Shown: positions 6,440-18,303, numbered from the stretch's first letter. The stretch: DNA of 64,000 nucleotides from Marinobacterium nitratireducens (GCF_014645375.1 NZ_BMLT01000004.1:62001-126000); one strand, 5' to 3'. Made by a program: numbers and translations. The notes: a model not told the origin generated them from the letters alone.

Positions 6440-7375
6440 ATGGAAACCTACCGGGGCGAACCGGCTTTCAACCTCAAGGGACTGGCGGCGATGGCCGCGA
6501 CCCTGCTGATCTGGACCGGCTTTCTGCTGTCGCTGCGCAGCGGCAGCCAGTCGGTACTGACCACAACCGACCTGGCACTGATGCGCTTCGGCCTGCCGGC
6601 GCTGCTGTTTATGCCGCTGTTGCTGCTGCGCTGGCCACGGATCAGGCGTATCCGGCTGCGCCACGCTCTGCTGCTGATGCTCGGCGGCCTGCCGTTTTTC
6701 TACCTCATCGCCCTCGGCAGCCACTATGCGCCGGCCGCCCATGCCGGCGCCCTGGTACCGGGAACCGCGCCGCTGTTCGTCACCGGCCTCGCCGTAGTGG
6801 TGTTCGGCGAGCCGCTGCCGCGGCAACGCTTGGTCGGGCTTGGGGTGATCGTCGCCGGTGTCGGGGTGCTGCTCGGCAGCGGTCTTGTGGATCTCGCCAG
6901 CGGTTACTGGCGTGGCCACCTGGCGTTTCTCGGCGCGAGCCTGCTTTGGGCCTGCTACACGGTCGCGCTGAGGATACTGGGCATCGGCGCGCTTGAGGCC
7001 ACCGCCCTGCTCTGCGCCGGCTCGCTGGCCGGACTGCTGCTGTTGCTCGCCGGTGGCCAGGTCGATTCGAATCTCGCCACGGCGGGATGGCCGCTACTCT
7101 GGCCCTACCTGCTGACACAGGGGCTCGGCGCCGGCATCGTCGGCGGCTTCACCTACGGCGTCGCCATCGGCGCGCTCGGTGCCGAGAAGACCGCCGCCCT
7201 CGGCTCCATCACCCCGGCACTGGCGGCGGTCGCCGCGCTTTTCCTGCTCGGGGAGCCGCTGAGCGCCGGAGGCCTGGCGGGCGTGCTGACCATTACCCTG
7301 GGCGTGCTGCTGGCCAGCGGCCTGCGCTGGCCACGCCGCGAGGTACAACCTGCGCCGGCCCGGGAGCCCGACTGA
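6440..7375 (+). CDS. EamA/DMT-family transporter (RhaT-like)
   Basis: The protein is 311 aa with about ten hydrophobic segments in two EamA repeats (residues about 13-145 and 160-295). The first repeat shows the usual LIWTGFLLSLR start and an AGALVPGTAPLFV segment; the second ends in GSITPALAAVAALFLLGEPL, the conserved motif of this superfamily. These inner-membrane proteins export amino acids, metabolites or drugs. A divergently transcribed Lrp-type regulator next door suggests an amino acid or derivative as substrate. The C-terminal tail after RWPRREVQPAP is short and polar. Substrate unknown; family call is firm. Confidence 0.9.
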   Translation: METYRGEPAFNLKGLAAMAATLLIWTGFLLSLRSGSQSVLTTTDLALMRFGLPALLFMPLLLLRWPRIRRIRLRHALLLMLGGLPFFYLIALGSHYAPAAHAGALVPGTAPLFVTGLAVVVFGEPLPRQRLVGLGVIVAGVGVLLGSGLVDLASGYWRGHLAFLGASLLWACYTVALRILGIGALEATALLCAGSLAGLLLLLAGGQVDSNLATAGWPLLWPYLLTQGLGAGIVGGFTYGVAIGALGAEKTAALGSITPALAAVAALFLLGEPLSAGGLAGVLTITLGVLLASGLRWPRREVQPAPAREPD

Positions 7376-7690
7376 AAAAGACCGTCGCAGCGTATGCCAT
7401 CGCGTGCGCATCAGGCGCTACGGCTATAGGGAATAACGAAAATGCAGGCTGCGGGTGTTCAGACTGCATAACAATTTAGCCGCCAAATGTCGGAATCGTT
7501 TCGGGGACTTAACAAACTCAAACCTGGATGGTCGTGAAACCAGACCATAATGGTTTGTTTTAATTAACAAAAGTCATTCTGGAATCAATCATGCATTACA
7601 TAAGACGATCATAATAAACCCACACAGGCGAAACCCGGCTGCAGGGAGAGTCGCCACGCTTTTCGCCCCGAAACCCGGAGGGCAAGCGCC
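7376..7690 (+). other. 315-bp intergenic region upstream of the multicopper oxidase
   Basis: No gene seen. The region becomes AT-rich in the middle (about 7535-7610). It holds a small palindrome ACCATAATGGT near 7544-7554 that could be an operator, but no clear promoter can be assigned. The oxidase's ribosome site GGAGG ends about nine bases before ATG 7691. Confidence 0.3.
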
Positions 7691-9703
7691 ATGAAACGTC
7701 GCGACTTTCTGACGCTAAGTATCCGGTCGGCCATGGCTGCCGGCCTGACCGCCAGCATCCCCGCCGCACTGTTGCGCGCGCATAGCAGTCACGCAGCCAT
7801 CCTGGCTGCCGGCCTCTCGGACCCGGCGATGCAACCTCTGTTCAAGCAACAGGCACCCAATGCGCTCGCTCCCGGCTTCAAGTACATGCCGGAAGCCGGC
7901 CGGCTGCGCATCCGGGCGGCCCGGGCCGTACAAATGACAGGCTTGATCGGAGCTGATGGAAAAAAGCGAGAGACGCCAATCTGGGGCTACGGTGCCCACA
8001 ACGGCCCCGTAACCTGGCCAGGACGCACCCTCGAGTTGACCGTTGGCCCCTTTAGTGAGTCGCTGGAGATCAGTTGGGAGAATGACCTCATCGAGGGCTC
8101 GACCCTCCTCAATCATCTGCTGCCGGTTGATACCAGCCTGCACTGGGCGTACTCACTGCCAGGCTACGAATCTTACAACATCGCAATCGACGGTGTACCG
8201 ATCGTCACCCATGTCCATGGCGGGCTGAATGACAGCGCTTTCGATGGCAACCCCGAATACTTTTTCACGCCCCGCTTCAGGATCAAGGGCCCCCGCTGGG
8301 AGGCACGCTACTATCGCTACGGCGGTCCGGAGTGGAATGACGTCGCCGGCACCTGCTGGTACCACGACCATGCGCTGGGGATCACCCGGCTCAACGTCTA
8401 TGCCGGACTGGCGGGATTCTTTATCCTGCGGGACGAGCACGATACCGGTACAGCGGATAACCCGCTGGGCCTTCCGGCTGCGCCCTACGAGTTGGGCTTT
8501 GCCGTACAGGACCGGATGTTCCGCGATACCGGCGAGCTGTTCTATCCTGCCTTCCCGGGCGACCCCTTCTACAGCGATTTTATCGACGACGAAGGAGCCG
8601 ACCTGCCGGCGGAGATCTTCCCGAACGGTGGTCCGACCGCACTGGCGGAGTTCTTTGGTGACCATATGCTGGTCAACGGCGTGATCTGGCCGAACTACAG
8701 GGTCGAGCGACGCCAGTACCGGGTGCGGCTGCTGAACGGCTGCGACAGCCGCTTTATGCGCCTGCGCCTGAAAGCAGTGCCCGGCGGGGCTCCAGAAGAC
8801 GACTACTGGGCCGACGGTGCGACCGACCCGGCACTCGGCGATCCGATCCCCTTCTATGTCATCGGCTCAGACCAGAGCCTGCGCGCAACGGCCGCAGAAG
8901 TCCATGAGGTCAACTTTGCGCCGGGTGAGCGCCTGGATCTGGTGATCGACTTTAAAGCCGTTGAAAACGGTGATCGCGTCATTATCGAAAACCTGCTGGG
9001 CGATGCGCCCTTTGGCGGCAACCTGCCGAAAAGAGGCGATCTCTTTCCGGACCGGCGCACCGATCGGATCATGGCGTTCGACGTTGTCCTCGAAACATCG
9101 TCCGTTCCGGATACCGCAATCAGCGAGTCGACTTACCTGAGTGACGGCGTCGCGATTCCGGGCCCCGTAGCGAAGACACGCAAACTGGCACTATTCGAAG
9201 GCACGGACCGGTTCGGCCGCCTGAAGCCCCTGCTGGGGACCGCGGAGCCGGTGTTAGATGTCGCCGGAAATTGGGTCAATGGCACCCTGGACTGGGACAG
9301 CCCCATTACCGAAAACCCGGCTCTCGGCGATATCGAAATCTGGGAAATCTACAACGCCACCGGCGACGCACATCCAATCCATGTGCATCTGGTGCATTTC
9401 GAAATTCTCGATCGCCAGCCCTTCAGCGCCCGGCTGATCGAGAAGTCGACAGAGCTTGGCGAGGGGGGCGAGGATGACCAGGGCGGTGAGGGCTACCGTC
9501 TGGAAAACCTCAGGGTTGTCGGTCAGGCACGCGGACCTGAGCCGCAGGAGCAGACGCGCCGCGATATGGTAATGGCGCTGCCCGGCGAGGTGACCCGGAT
9601 CAAGATGCGCTTCGACAAGCCCGGGCGCTTCGTCTGGCACTGCCATATCCTTTCCCACGAGGATCACGAGATGATGCGCCCCTACCATGTCGGAGAGCCT
9701 TAA
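7691..9703 (+). CDS. Multicopper oxidase, Tat-exported (laccase/CotA/bilirubin oxidase-like)
   Basis: The protein is 670 aa, with a Tat signal (MKRRDFLTLS, hydrophobic stretch to about residue 40). All four copper-ligand blocks are present: HVHGG at 174-178, WYHDHALG at 223-230, HPIHVHLVHF near 560, and HCHILSHEDHEMM at about 650-662. The last contains the Cys of the type 1 site and the trinuclear His ligands. A Met follows at the axial position. The three cupredoxin-domain layout and length fit CotA/bilirubin-oxidase relatives rather than CueO, whose Met-rich insert is missing. It likely oxidises phenolics, Mn or other metals in the periplasm with O2. No partner genes lie beside it. Substrate uncertain. 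Confidence 0.9.
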   Translation: MKRRDFLTLSIRSAMAAGLTASIPAALLRAHSSHAAILAAGLSDPAMQPLFKQQAPNALAPGFKYMPEAGRLRIRAARAVQMTGLIGADGKKRETPIWGYGAHNGPVTWPGRTLELTVGPFSESLEISWENDLIEGSTLLNHLLPVDTSLHWAYSLPGYESYNIAIDGVPIVTHVHGGLNDSAFDGNPEYFFTPRFRIKGPRWEARYYRYGGPEWNDVAGTCWYHDHALGITRLNVYAGLAGFFILRDEHDTGTADNPLGLPAAPYELGFAVQDRMFRDTGELFYPAFPGDPFYSDFIDDEGADLPAEIFPNGGPTALAEFFGDHMLVNGVIWPNYRVERRQYRVRLLNGCDSRFMRLRLKAVPGGAPEDDYWADGATDPALGDPIPFYVIGSDQSLRATAAEVHEVNFAPGERLDLVIDFKAVENGDRVIIENLLGDAPFGGNLPKRGDLFPDRRTDRIMAFDVVLETSSVPDTAISESTYLSDGVAIPGPVAKTRKLALFEGTDRFGRLKPLLGTAEPVLDVAGNWVNGTLDWDSPITENPALGDIEIWEIYNATGDAHPIHVHLVHFEILDRQPFSARLIEKSTELGEGGEDDQGGEGYRLENLRVVGQARGPEPQEQTRRDMVMALPGEVTRIKMRFDKPGRFVWHCHILSHEDHEMMRPYHVGEP

Positions 9704-9740
9704 AAGCTCTTCACGGATCAGAGGGAATTAACGGTTACGT

Positions 9741-9820
9741 CGAAGATGGGTTACACGACGCCCTGGTTACTTGAGGGGCGAATACCCCCTGGCCATGCGT
9801 CCTTTCACCCATCCTGCGAA
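9741..9820. repeat. R1 dispersed hairpin repeat (GATGGGT...ACCCATC), half copy
   Basis: GATGGGTTACACGACGCCC opens at 9745 and CACCCATCCTGCG closes at about 9806-9818, forming an inverted repeat with a loop that itself holds GGGGcgaatACCCCC-like pairing. Related full copies are at 18689-18867 and 22275-22563. It lies between the ends of the oxidase and groEL, which converge, and may act as a terminator or REP element. Confidence 0.65.
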
Positions 9821-9887
9821 TCTCGAAAGCTTGAATAGTCGAAAGACAGGGGCGCGGCGGATGCCGCGCCCTTTGGGGGGATGAGAA

Positions 9888-11827
<1,940 letters not shown>

Positions 11828-11909
11828 ACCAAAAAATTCTCCATAAGTTATTGATAGTCATGACATAAACAGACGACATAGAGCACTGCGAGCAGCACTC
11901 TCAAAACCG

Positions 11910-11938
11910 ATATAGGAGCGGGCAGAAGGCTTTTCAAG
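11910..11938 (-). promoter_or_regulatory. Sigma-32 (heat-shock) type promoter of groES-groEL
   Basis: On the minus strand CTTGAAA (11932-11938) is followed after 14 bases by TCCTATAT (11910-11917). The consensus is CTTGAAA, 13-15 bases, CCCCATnT. The perfect -35 box and correct spacing make this a likely heat-shock promoter with a leader of about 75 bases. Confidence 0.7.
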
Positions 11939-12045
11939 TGGGCGTATGAATATTTTCTCAACCCCATATGCTGCAGCGCACAACTGGCGCAACTTATCCC
12001 CTCGGGCTAGATTGAAAAAAGCGTGTTTCAACGAAGGAGGCAGTC

Positions 12046-12636
12046 ATGCAGACGGAATGCACCCGACCCCTGTCCCACGCCAGCCTGGCCGATTACTTCC
12101 GCGACCAGATCCGCCAGATCGATAACAGGTCGCTGCAGGAAGACACCTGCTGGTACCTCGGCAACCTGCTGGATCGCTTCAGCCGGGACGATGCCCTGTT
12201 CAGCTACCAGGACGGCCAGCGCAGCATCCGGCCACTGGCGTTGCTGTACGGCGACGCCCTGGAGGCTGCCGACGGCCGCGAGCGCTGTCTGATCCTGCGC
12301 CACCTCGGCGACATGGCGCTGTTTCTCGGCGCCCTGTTTCCGGAACACTACGCGCGTCGCGGCATACAGCGCGACTACTTCATCGGCATGGGCAGTGGCG
12401 CCTACGACTTTCTTGCCGACAACGCCGCACACCACCGCCACGTGTTCGCCGAACTGGCCGGCGGTTTCGGCCGCATGCTGGAACTGGTGGCCCGCACCTG
12501 CCGCCGCTATCGCCGTTACAGCGACAGCGAAATCATGGCGATCTATCAACGCTGGCAACAGAGCGGCAACCCGGCGGAAGCGGATGTGCTGAGGCGCCTC
12601 GGCTTCTCCCTCGACCCGTATCGAAGCCGCCATTGA
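12046..12636 (+). CDS. Conserved-looking protein of unknown function, 196 aa
   Basis: ATG 12046 follows an AAGGAGG ribosome site. The protein is soluble and mostly helical, with no signal peptide or membrane segment. Notable segments are DTCWYLGNLLDRF near residue 35, a long helix around GDMALFLGALFPEHYARRG (about 88-106) and DYFIGMGSGAYDFLAD. It has two Cys near the start and several Trp/Tyr/His but no known motif. It stands alone between divergent groES and the nap operon, about 130 bases before napE. I do not recognise a family; the aromatic, helix-rich pattern gives no safe functional hint. Confidence 0.8.
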   Translation: MQTECTRPLSHASLADYFRDQIRQIDNRSLQEDTCWYLGNLLDRFSRDDALFSYQDGQRSIRPLALLYGDALEAADGRERCLILRHLGDMALFLGALFPEHYARRGIQRDYFIGMGSGAYDFLADNAAHHRHVFAELAGGFGRMLELVARTCRRYRRYSDSEIMAIYQRWQQSGNPAEADVLRRLGFSLDPYRSRH

Positions 12637-12769
12637 GGAAGGGGGAAAGCCGGAAGCTTTGCCCAATCCGACCTGACATTCGCCGCTGATCATCTACACT
12701 GCCCGGTGACCGGCGTCATTAACGTCGCACGCGCCCACTACAAACCCGTCCGCCTGAATGAGGATGGAG

Positions 12770-12937
12770 ATGCAATCTTCCACCCCGCCCGAAGCACAAA
12801 AAAGTCGGGAGACGCGGCTGCTGGTATTCCTGCTCGTGTTTCTGTTTCCGATGCTCGCGGTCGCCATCGTCGGCGGCTACGGTTTTATCGTCTGGATACT
12901 GCAAATGTTACTGGGGCCGCCCGGCCCGCCGGCCTGA
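12770..12937 (+). CDS. napE: NapE, small membrane protein of the periplasmic nitrate reductase operon
   Basis: A 55-aa gene. Start chosen at ATG 12770 because GAGG lies six bases before it; in-frame ATGs at 12758 and 12764 are poorer. The polar N-terminus (KSRETR) is followed by one TM helix (LLVFLLVFLFPMLAVAIVGG) and the NapE hallmark GGYGFIVWILQMLLGPPG. NapE occurs at the head of nap operons in Pseudomonas and Paracoccus relatives; its role is unclear, perhaps complex assembly in the inner membrane. It is directly upstream of napF and sets the operon type as napEFDABC. Confidence 0.9.
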   Translation: MQSSTPPEAQKSRETRLLVFLLVFLFPMLAVAIVGGYGFIVWILQMLLGPPGPPA

Positions 12938-12985
12938 GCCCGGTTGCCGCGCGCACCGCATTTACCCGTCAAAGGAGATCGAAGG

Positions 12986-13456
12986 GTGCTGTCCAGAAGA
13001 GCCTTTCTGCGGGGCCAGACGCAGAACCACAATCCCATGGCGCCGCCCTGGAGCGGTGACGACTTCACCGACCTCTGTACCCGCTGCGACGCCTGTATCG
13101 AGGCCTGCCCCGAGGGTGTGCTGCTGCGCGGCGATGGCGGCTTTCCCTGGCTCGACTTCTCGCATGCCGGCTGCAGCCTGTGCGGCGACTGCGCCCGCGT
13201 CTGCCCGCAACCGGTGTTCGATCTGAGCCGTCCGGCACTGGACCGGGTGGCGCGCATCGGTGATCAGTGTCTGGCGCAGGCCGAGATTCACTGCCGCAGC
13301 TGCGAGGATGGCTGCGAGGCCCGGGCCATTCGTTTTTCACTGCAACGCGGGGCACCGCCGCTGCCGGACATCGACGAAGACGCCTGTACCGGCTGCGGCG
13401 GTTGCCTGCCCGCCTGCGCCAACGGCGCCCTGACACTGGAGCCCAGGCATGGATGA
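12986..13456 (+). CDS. napF: NapF, ferredoxin-type maturation protein for NapA
   Basis: GTG start at 12986 with AAAGGAG eight bases before. 156 aa, cytoplasmic. There are four Cys clusters: CTRCDACIEACP, CSLCGDCARVCP, CRSCEDGC and CTGCGGCLPAC. The third is irregular, as in other NapF proteins. The opening LSRRAFLRG resembles a Tat-like start, but no hydrophobic stretch follows, so it stays in the cytoplasm. NapF is thought to help load the Fe-S cluster of NapA before export. It overlaps napD by 8 bases, indicating translational coupling. Confidence 0.93.
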   Translation: MLSRRAFLRGQTQNHNPMAPPWSGDDFTDLCTRCDACIEACPEGVLLRGDGGFPWLDFSHAGCSLCGDCARVCPQPVFDLSRPALDRVARIGDQCLAQAEIHCRSCEDGCEARAIRFSLQRGAPPLPDIDEDACTGCGGCLPACANGALTLEPRHG

Positions 13457-13763
13457 ACGCCTTCACATCGCCAGTCTTATCGTCTATCTGCGTACCCGCC
13501 ACCTTGCCGGATTCCGCCGCTGGGTCACCGGCTTCGGTAACCTGGAAATAGCCATGGAAAGCCCCGAGGGCAAGCTGGTTCTGGTTGCCGAACTGCCCAG
13601 CCACGGCGCGATCAATGCGCTGCTCGAGCAGCTGCAGGAACGCCCCGGCGTGTTGAATGCCGTGCTGGTCTATCACGAGGAGCTGGACGCGTCCCGCTGC
13701 GAAGAGCCGCTGCCGCAGCCCGCCACGGCCACTGATGTCGTCAGAATCGCTGGAGAGAGCTGA
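13449..13763 (+). CDS. napD: NapD, Tat-signal-binding chaperone of NapA
   Basis: The protein is 104 aa. It starts [19 protein letters not shown], with a ferredoxin-like fold pattern and the [13 protein letters not shown] strand characteristic of NapD. It binds the twin-arginine signal of NapA in the cytoplasm and holds it back until cofactor loading is complete. The gene overlaps napF and is two bases before napA, so it is co-translated with its client. Confidence 0.93.
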   Translation: MDERLHIASLIVYLRTRHLAGFRRWVTGFGNLEIAMESPEGKLVLVAELPSHGAINALLEQLQERPGVLNAVLVYHEELDASRCEEPLPQPATATDVVRIAGES

Positions 13764-13765
13764 AC

Positions 13766-16270
13766 ATGTCGATCACACGCCGAGATTTTGCCAAGGCCAG
13801 CGCCGTCGCCGCTGCGGCCTCCGCGGCCGGTCTGCCCATTCCGGCCAGCGCCCAGCGGCTGATTGCCGGGGGCGACGCCAACGAGCTGCAGTGGAGCAAG
13901 GCGCCCTGCCGCTTCTGTGGTACCGGCTGCAGCGTCATGGTGGCGACGCGAGACAACCGCGTGGTCGCCACCCACGGCGACATCAAGGCGGAGGTCAACC
14001 GCGGCATCAACTGCGTCAAGGGCTACTTCCTGTCCAAGATCATGTACGGCGCCGACCGCCTGACCCGACCGCTGCTGCGCATGAAGGACGGCCAGTACCA
14101 CAAGGACGGCGAGTTCGCGCCGGTCTCCTGGGAGCAGGCTTTCGACATCATGGCGCAAAAGTACCGCGACGCCATCGCCAGCCACGGCCCCGAGTCGGTG
14201 GGCATGTTCGGCTCCGGCCAGTGGACCGTCTGGGAGGGTTACGCCGCCAGCAAGCTGATGAAGGCGGGTCTTCGCAGCAACAACATCGATCCCAATGCGC
14301 GCCACTGCATGGCATCGGCGGTGGCCGGCTTCATGCGCACCTTCGGCATCGACGAGCCGATGGGCTGCTACGACGATTTCGAGGCCGCCGACGCCTTCGT
14401 GCTCTGGGGCTCCAACATGGCGGAAATGCACCCGGTGCTCTGGTCCCGGGTGACCGACCGGCGGCTGTCCCATCCCGGCTGCCAGGTGGCGGTGCTGTCG
14501 ACCTACCGGCACCGCAGCTTCGAGCTCGCCGACATCCCGATCGTATTCACGCCGCACAGCGACCTGGTGATCCTCAATTTCATCGCCAACTACATCATCG
14601 AGCAGGGCCGGGTAAACCGCGACTTCGTCGACAGCCATACCCGCTTCGCCCTGGGCCAGACCGATATCGGCTACGGCCTGCGGGACGAGGACCCGCGGGA
14701 AGCGTCCGCCGCCGGCCGCGACAAGGCCAACGACAGTACGCCGATCACCCTCGAGGAGTACGCCGAGTTCGTGAAGCCCTATACCCTTGAGCGAGCGGTG
14801 GAAGCCTCCGGCGCGTCCGAGGAACAGCTGCTGGCGCTGGCGGAACTCTACGCCGACCCCGAGCGCAGGGTGATGTCGCTCTGGACCATGGGTTTCAACC
14901 AGCATACCCGCGGCGTCTGGTGCAACAACCTGGTCTACAACTTGCACCTTCTCACCGGCAAGATATCGAGTCCCGGCAACAGTCCCTTTTCGCTGACCGG
15001 CCAGCCCTCGGCCTGCGGCACGGCGCGGGAAGTCGGCACCTTTTCGCATCGCCTTCCGGCGGACATGGTGGTCGCCAACCCGGAGCACCGTGCCACGGCC
15101 GAGAAGATCTGGAAGTTGCCGGCGGGCACCATTCCGGCGAAGCCCGGCTACCATGCGGTGGCGCAGAGCCGCGCGCTCAAGGACGGCAAGCTGCGGGTTT
15201 ACTGGACCCAGGTCAGCAACAACGCCCAGGCCGGCCCCAACCTGATGCAGGAACTGCTGCCCGGGTGGCGCAACCCGGATGTCTTCGTCATCGTGTCGGA
15301 TGCCTACCCGACCACCTCGGCCCAGGCGGCTGACCTGATCCTGCCGGCCGCGATGTGGGTCGAAAAGGAAGGCGCCTACGGCAACGCCGAGCGGCGAACC
15401 CAGTTCTGGCACCAGCTGGTGCAGGCGCCCGGCGAGGCGAAATCCGACCTGTGGCAATTGGTGGAGTTCTCCAAGCGCCTGACCACCGACGAGGTGTGGC
15501 CCGCTGAGCTGCTCGACGAAAACCCGGATTACCGCGACAGGACCCTGTACGAGGTGCTCTTTGCCAACGGCAACGTCGACGCTTTCGACAACAGCGAGCG
15601 CGACCCCGCCTATGCAAACCAGGAAGCCGACGCCTTCGGCTTCTATATCCAGAAAGGACTGTTCGAGGAATACGCCCGCTTCGGCCGCGGCCACGGCCAC
15701 GACCTGGCGCCCTTCGAACGCTATCACCAGGAGCGTGGCCTGCGCTGGCCGGTGGTCGATGGCCGGGAAACCCGCTGGCGCTTCCGCGAAGGGGAAGACC
15801 CCTACGTCGAGGCCGGCAGCGGCGTACAGTTTTACGGTCACAAGGACAAACGCGCGGTGATCTACGCGCTGCCGTACGAGCCCCCTGCCGAGTCACCCGA
15901 CGAGGAATACCCGTTCTGGCTCTGCACCGGCCGCGTTCTGGAACACTGGCATACCGGCTCGATGACGCAGCGGGTACCCGAGCTGCATCGGGCGGTTCCC
16001 TATGGCCTGCTGTACATGCACCCGGATGATGCCCGCGATCAGGGCATGCGACGCGGCAGCGAGGTCAAGGTGGTGAGCCGTCGCGGCGAGCTGCTGGTGC
16101 GGGTCGAAACCCGCGGCCGGGTGGAGGTACCCCGCGGGCTGGTGTACATCCCCTTCTTCGATGCCCAGCGACTGGTCAACAAGCTGACACTGGACGCCAC
16201 CGACCCCATCTCCAAGCAGACCGATTTCAAGAAGTGCGCGGTCCGCCTTGAACTCCAGTCCCTGGCGTAA
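13766..16270 (+). CDS. napA: NapA, periplasmic nitrate reductase catalytic subunit
   Basis: The protein is 834 aa, the family's normal length. The Tat signal [12 protein letters not shown] leads to cleavage near residue 30. The 4Fe-4S site is [12 protein letters not shown] plus the Cys of [11 protein letters not shown]. The molybdenum ligand Cys sits in [18 protein letters not shown] near residue 180. Later blocks ([47 protein letters not shown]) are the bis-MGD binding domains, and the C-terminal [16 protein letters not shown] is typical. It reduces nitrate to nitrite in the periplasm with electrons from NapC through NapB. Operon partners on both sides are complete. Confidence 0.97.
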   Translation: MSITRRDFAKASAVAAAASAAGLPIPASAQRLIAGGDANELQWSKAPCRFCGTGCSVMVATRDNRVVATHGDIKAEVNRGINCVKGYFLSKIMYGADRLTRPLLRMKDGQYHKDGEFAPVSWEQAFDIMAQKYRDAIASHGPESVGMFGSGQWTVWEGYAASKLMKAGLRSNNIDPNARHCMASAVAGFMRTFGIDEPMGCYDDFEAADAFVLWGSNMAEMHPVLWSRVTDRRLSHPGCQVAVLSTYRHRSFELADIPIVFTPHSDLVILNFIANYIIEQGRVNRDFVDSHTRFALGQTDIGYGLRDEDPREASAAGRDKANDSTPITLEEYAEFVKPYTLERAVEASGASEEQLLALAELYADPERRVMSLWTMGFNQHTRGVWCNNLVYNLHLLTGKISSPGNSPFSLTGQPSACGTAREVGTFSHRLPADMVVANPEHRATAEKIWKLPAGTIPAKPGYHAVAQSRALKDGKLRVYWTQVSNNAQAGPNLMQELLPGWRNPDVFVIVSDAYPTTSAQAADLILPAAMWVEKEGAYGNAERRTQFWHQLVQAPGEAKSDLWQLVEFSKRLTTDEVWPAELLDENPDYRDRTLYEVLFANGNVDAFDNSERDPAYANQEADAFGFYIQKGLFEEYARFGRGHGHDLAPFERYHQERGLRWPVVDGRETRWRFREGEDPYVEAGSGVQFYGHKDKRAVIYALPYEPPAESPDEEYPFWLCTGRVLEHWHTGSMTQRVPELHRAVPYGLLYMHPDDARDQGMRRGSEVKVVSRRGELLVRVETRGRVEVPRGLVYIPFFDAQRLVNKLTLDATDPISKQTDFKKCAVRLELQSLA

Positions 16271-16280
16271 GGAGACGACC

Positions 16281-16778
16281 ATGAACCGCAAGCCCTTCAT
16301 CCCGGTCGTCAGCGCTGTGCTGGCGACGCTGATTCTGAGCCTGTCCGTGCATGCCGAGCCTTATCCCCCGACGCCGGGACCTGACGGCGTCCGCCCGGGC
16401 GGCACCCTGTTCGAATCGCTGCCCGCGCCCGAGATCAAGGACCCGGTCGACTCCGACACCCGGCGCGTTCGTGCCTACCCTGAGCAGCCGCCCACCATTC
16501 CGCACACCGTGCGCGACTATCAGGTCGATACCAACAGCAACCGCTGCCTCGACTGCCACACCCGTATCCAGACCGGCGTCAGCGGCGCCCCCATGATCAG
16601 CATCACGCACTTCATGGACCGCGACTTTCAGGTACTGGCCACCGTGGCGCCGCGCCGCTATTTCTGCATGCAATGCCATGTACCCCAGTCGGATGCGCCC
16701 CTCAGCGTTCAGAACACCTTCAAGGACGTGGATATCCTGCTGCGCGGTACGGACGATGCTGAGGGTGAGGCGCAATGA
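16281..16778 (+). CDS. napB: NapB, diheme cytochrome c subunit of nitrate reductase
   Basis: Start at ATG 16281 with AAGGAG before it; 165 aa. A Sec signal ([19 protein letters not shown], cleavage after VHA near 27) is followed by two heme c sites, CLDCH and CMQCH, with distal His residues upstream ([17 protein letters not shown]). It passes electrons from NapC to NapA in the periplasm. Its last codons overlap napC by 4 bases (ATGA). Confidence 0.95.
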   Translation: MNRKPFIPVVSAVLATLILSLSVHAEPYPPTPGPDGVRPGGTLFESLPAPEIKDPVDSDTRRVRAYPEQPPTIPHTVRDYQVDTNSNRCLDCHTRIQTGVSGAPMISITHFMDRDFQVLATVAPRRYFCMQCHVPQSDAPLSVQNTFKDVDILLRGTDDAEGEAQ

Positions 16779-17446
16779 AAGACTGGTTGAAAGGCTACTG
16801 GGCGCTCCTGAGAAAGCCATCGGCCTGCTACAGCCTTGGCTTTCTGGTGCTGAGCGGTTTTGTCGGCGGCATCATTTTCTGGGGCGGCTTCAACACCGCG
16901 CTGGAAGCGACCAACACCGAAACCTTCTGCGTGGGCTGCCATGAAATGCGCGACAACGTCTTCGAGGAAATGAAGACCACCATCCACTACAGCAACCGCT
17001 CCGGCGTGCGCGCGACCTGTCCGGACTGCCACGTACCGCATGACTGGACCGACAAGATCGCCCGCAAGATGCAGGCCTCGAAGGAAGTCTGGGGCAAGAT
17101 CTTCGGCACCATCAGCACCCGGGAGAAGTTCCTCGAGAAGCGCCTGGAGCTGGCCAAACACGAATGGGCCAGGCTGAAGTCCAACGACTCGCTGGAGTGC
17201 CGCAACTGCCACGATTTCGACTACATGGATTTTACCGAACAGGCGCCGCGGGCGCGGGAGATGCACTCCACTGCCCTGGCCAGGGGCGAAGCCACCTGTA
17301 TCGACTGCCACCGCGGCATCGCGCACCAGCTGCCGGACATGAGCGACGAAGATCCCTGGGGGCCGGCCAACCCGCTGTTCGACCAGGCCGCGTTCAAGCC
17401 GTCCACAGGTCCCGGCCAGGGGAGTTCCCCGGAAAGGGCATATTAA
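16775..17446 (+). CDS. napC: NapC, membrane-anchored tetraheme quinol dehydrogenase
   Basis: The protein is 223 aa, with one N-terminal TM helix (residues about 20-42, [17 protein letters not shown]) and four heme motifs: CVGCH, CPDCH, CRNCH and CIDCH. This is the NapC/NirT family layout. It oxidises quinol at the membrane and passes electrons to NapB. The C-terminal tail after [11 protein letters not shown] is longer than the minimum and rich in Pro/Gly. It is the last recognised nap gene; napGH and napK are absent, as in the napEFDABC type. Confidence 0.95.
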   Translation: MKDWLKGYWALLRKPSACYSLGFLVLSGFVGGIIFWGGFNTALEATNTETFCVGCHEMRDNVFEEMKTTIHYSNRSGVRATCPDCHVPHDWTDKIARKMQASKEVWGKIFGTISTREKFLEKRLELAKHEWARLKSNDSLECRNCHDFDYMDFTEQAPRAREMHSTALARGEATCIDCHRGIAHQLPDMSDEDPWGPANPLFDQAAFKPSTGPGQGSSPERAY

Positions 17447-17452
17447 GCAGCC

Positions 17453-17767
17453 ATGGCGGACGAACCGACACTGTTGCCGCCGCATATGCCAGGCTCCCCG
17501 CCACCGCCCGGAGCCGTGCTCGCCGATCGCGACAAGCTGTCCCATATCAACACCTACGGCGACCTTCCGCGCTGGTATCGCGACTACGCTTTCAATTGCA
17601 TCGACTGCGGCATTGCACAGCTTTGGACCGCCGAACAACAGAAGTGGTATTACGAGGAGGCGAAAGGTCATATCTGGGCGGTCGCGGTTCGTTGCCGGGC
17701 TTGTCGAAAGCGACGCAAGGCGGGTGGCACTTCAAGCTCAGCCGACCCTAAAGAGGCGTCACCATGA
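17453..17767 (+). CDS. Zinc-ribbon domain protein, 104 aa
   Basis: Starts seven bases after napC. Residues 1-30 are Pro-rich and disordered, then CIDCG and CRACRKRRK form a four-Cys zinc ribbon about 35 residues apart, with the spacer QLWTAEQQKWYYEEAKG. This matches the small probable zinc-ribbon family (zf-trcl type). It may be co-transcribed with nap by position alone; nothing ties it to nitrate reduction. Its stop overlaps the next start by 4 bases. Confidence 0.75.
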   Translation: MADEPTLLPPHMPGSPPPPGAVLADRDKLSHINTYGDLPRWYRDYAFNCIDCGIAQLWTAEQQKWYYEEAKGHIWAVAVRCRACRKRRKAGGTSSSADPKEASP

Positions 17768-18126
17768 ACGAACATGAAAAGCTCAATTACGTCGAGTACC
17801 CGGCTACTGACTTGCCCTCGACCAAGGCGTTCTTCGAAACGGCCTTCGGCTGGTCCTTCACGGACTACGGCCCCGACTACACGGCATTTGCCGGACAGGG
17901 CCTCGACGGCGGCTTCTTCAGCGCCGATATGCACTCCAGCACGGCCAATGGCGCCGCACTGCTGGTGTTCTACAGCAGCAATCTCGAGGCGACGCTCACG
18001 AAGGTCCGTGACGCAGGCGGCCTTATCGTCAAACCCATCTTCAGCTTCCCCGGGGGCCGGCGTTTTCATTTCACCGAACCGAGCGGCAACGAGTTTGCGG
18101 TCTGGTCCGACAGGGCGGGAGACTGA
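17764..18126 (+). CDS. VOC-family (glyoxalase/bleomycin-resistance fold) protein
   Basis: The protein is 120 aa. LNYVEYPATDLPSTKAFFET is the classic first strand-helix of the vicinal-oxygen-chelate fold; the second module ends RRFHFTEPSGNEFAVWSD. Possible metal ligands are Glu 11 and Glu near 114, with His 105. It overlaps the zinc-ribbon gene by 4 bases, so the pair is coupled. Such small single-domain proteins serve in many reactions or as regulators; the substrate is unknown. Confidence 0.85.
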   Translation: MNEHEKLNYVEYPATDLPSTKAFFETAFGWSFTDYGPDYTAFAGQGLDGGFFSADMHSSTANGAALLVFYSSNLEATLTKVRDAGGLIVKPIFSFPGGRRFHFTEPSGNEFAVWSDRAGD

Positions 18127-18303
18127 GTTTGAACTTCCGGCATAAAACGGATGTCGGCGCACGGGTCCGCTGCCATGGGAAAGCTGGCCGAGGCGTTCGC
18201 CCGTTCCCTGCGTCACGGCTCGATTCAACCTCCAAATAGATTTTCGATATCACCCTGGCGGATGCAATTGACGCACGGTCGAAGTGATCAGACAGGAGTG
18301 AAG

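Noticed and set aside
13673..15841. 722-codon minus-strand frame antisense to napA
   Set aside because: Shadow; napA is unmistakable and in an operon with overlaps on both sides.
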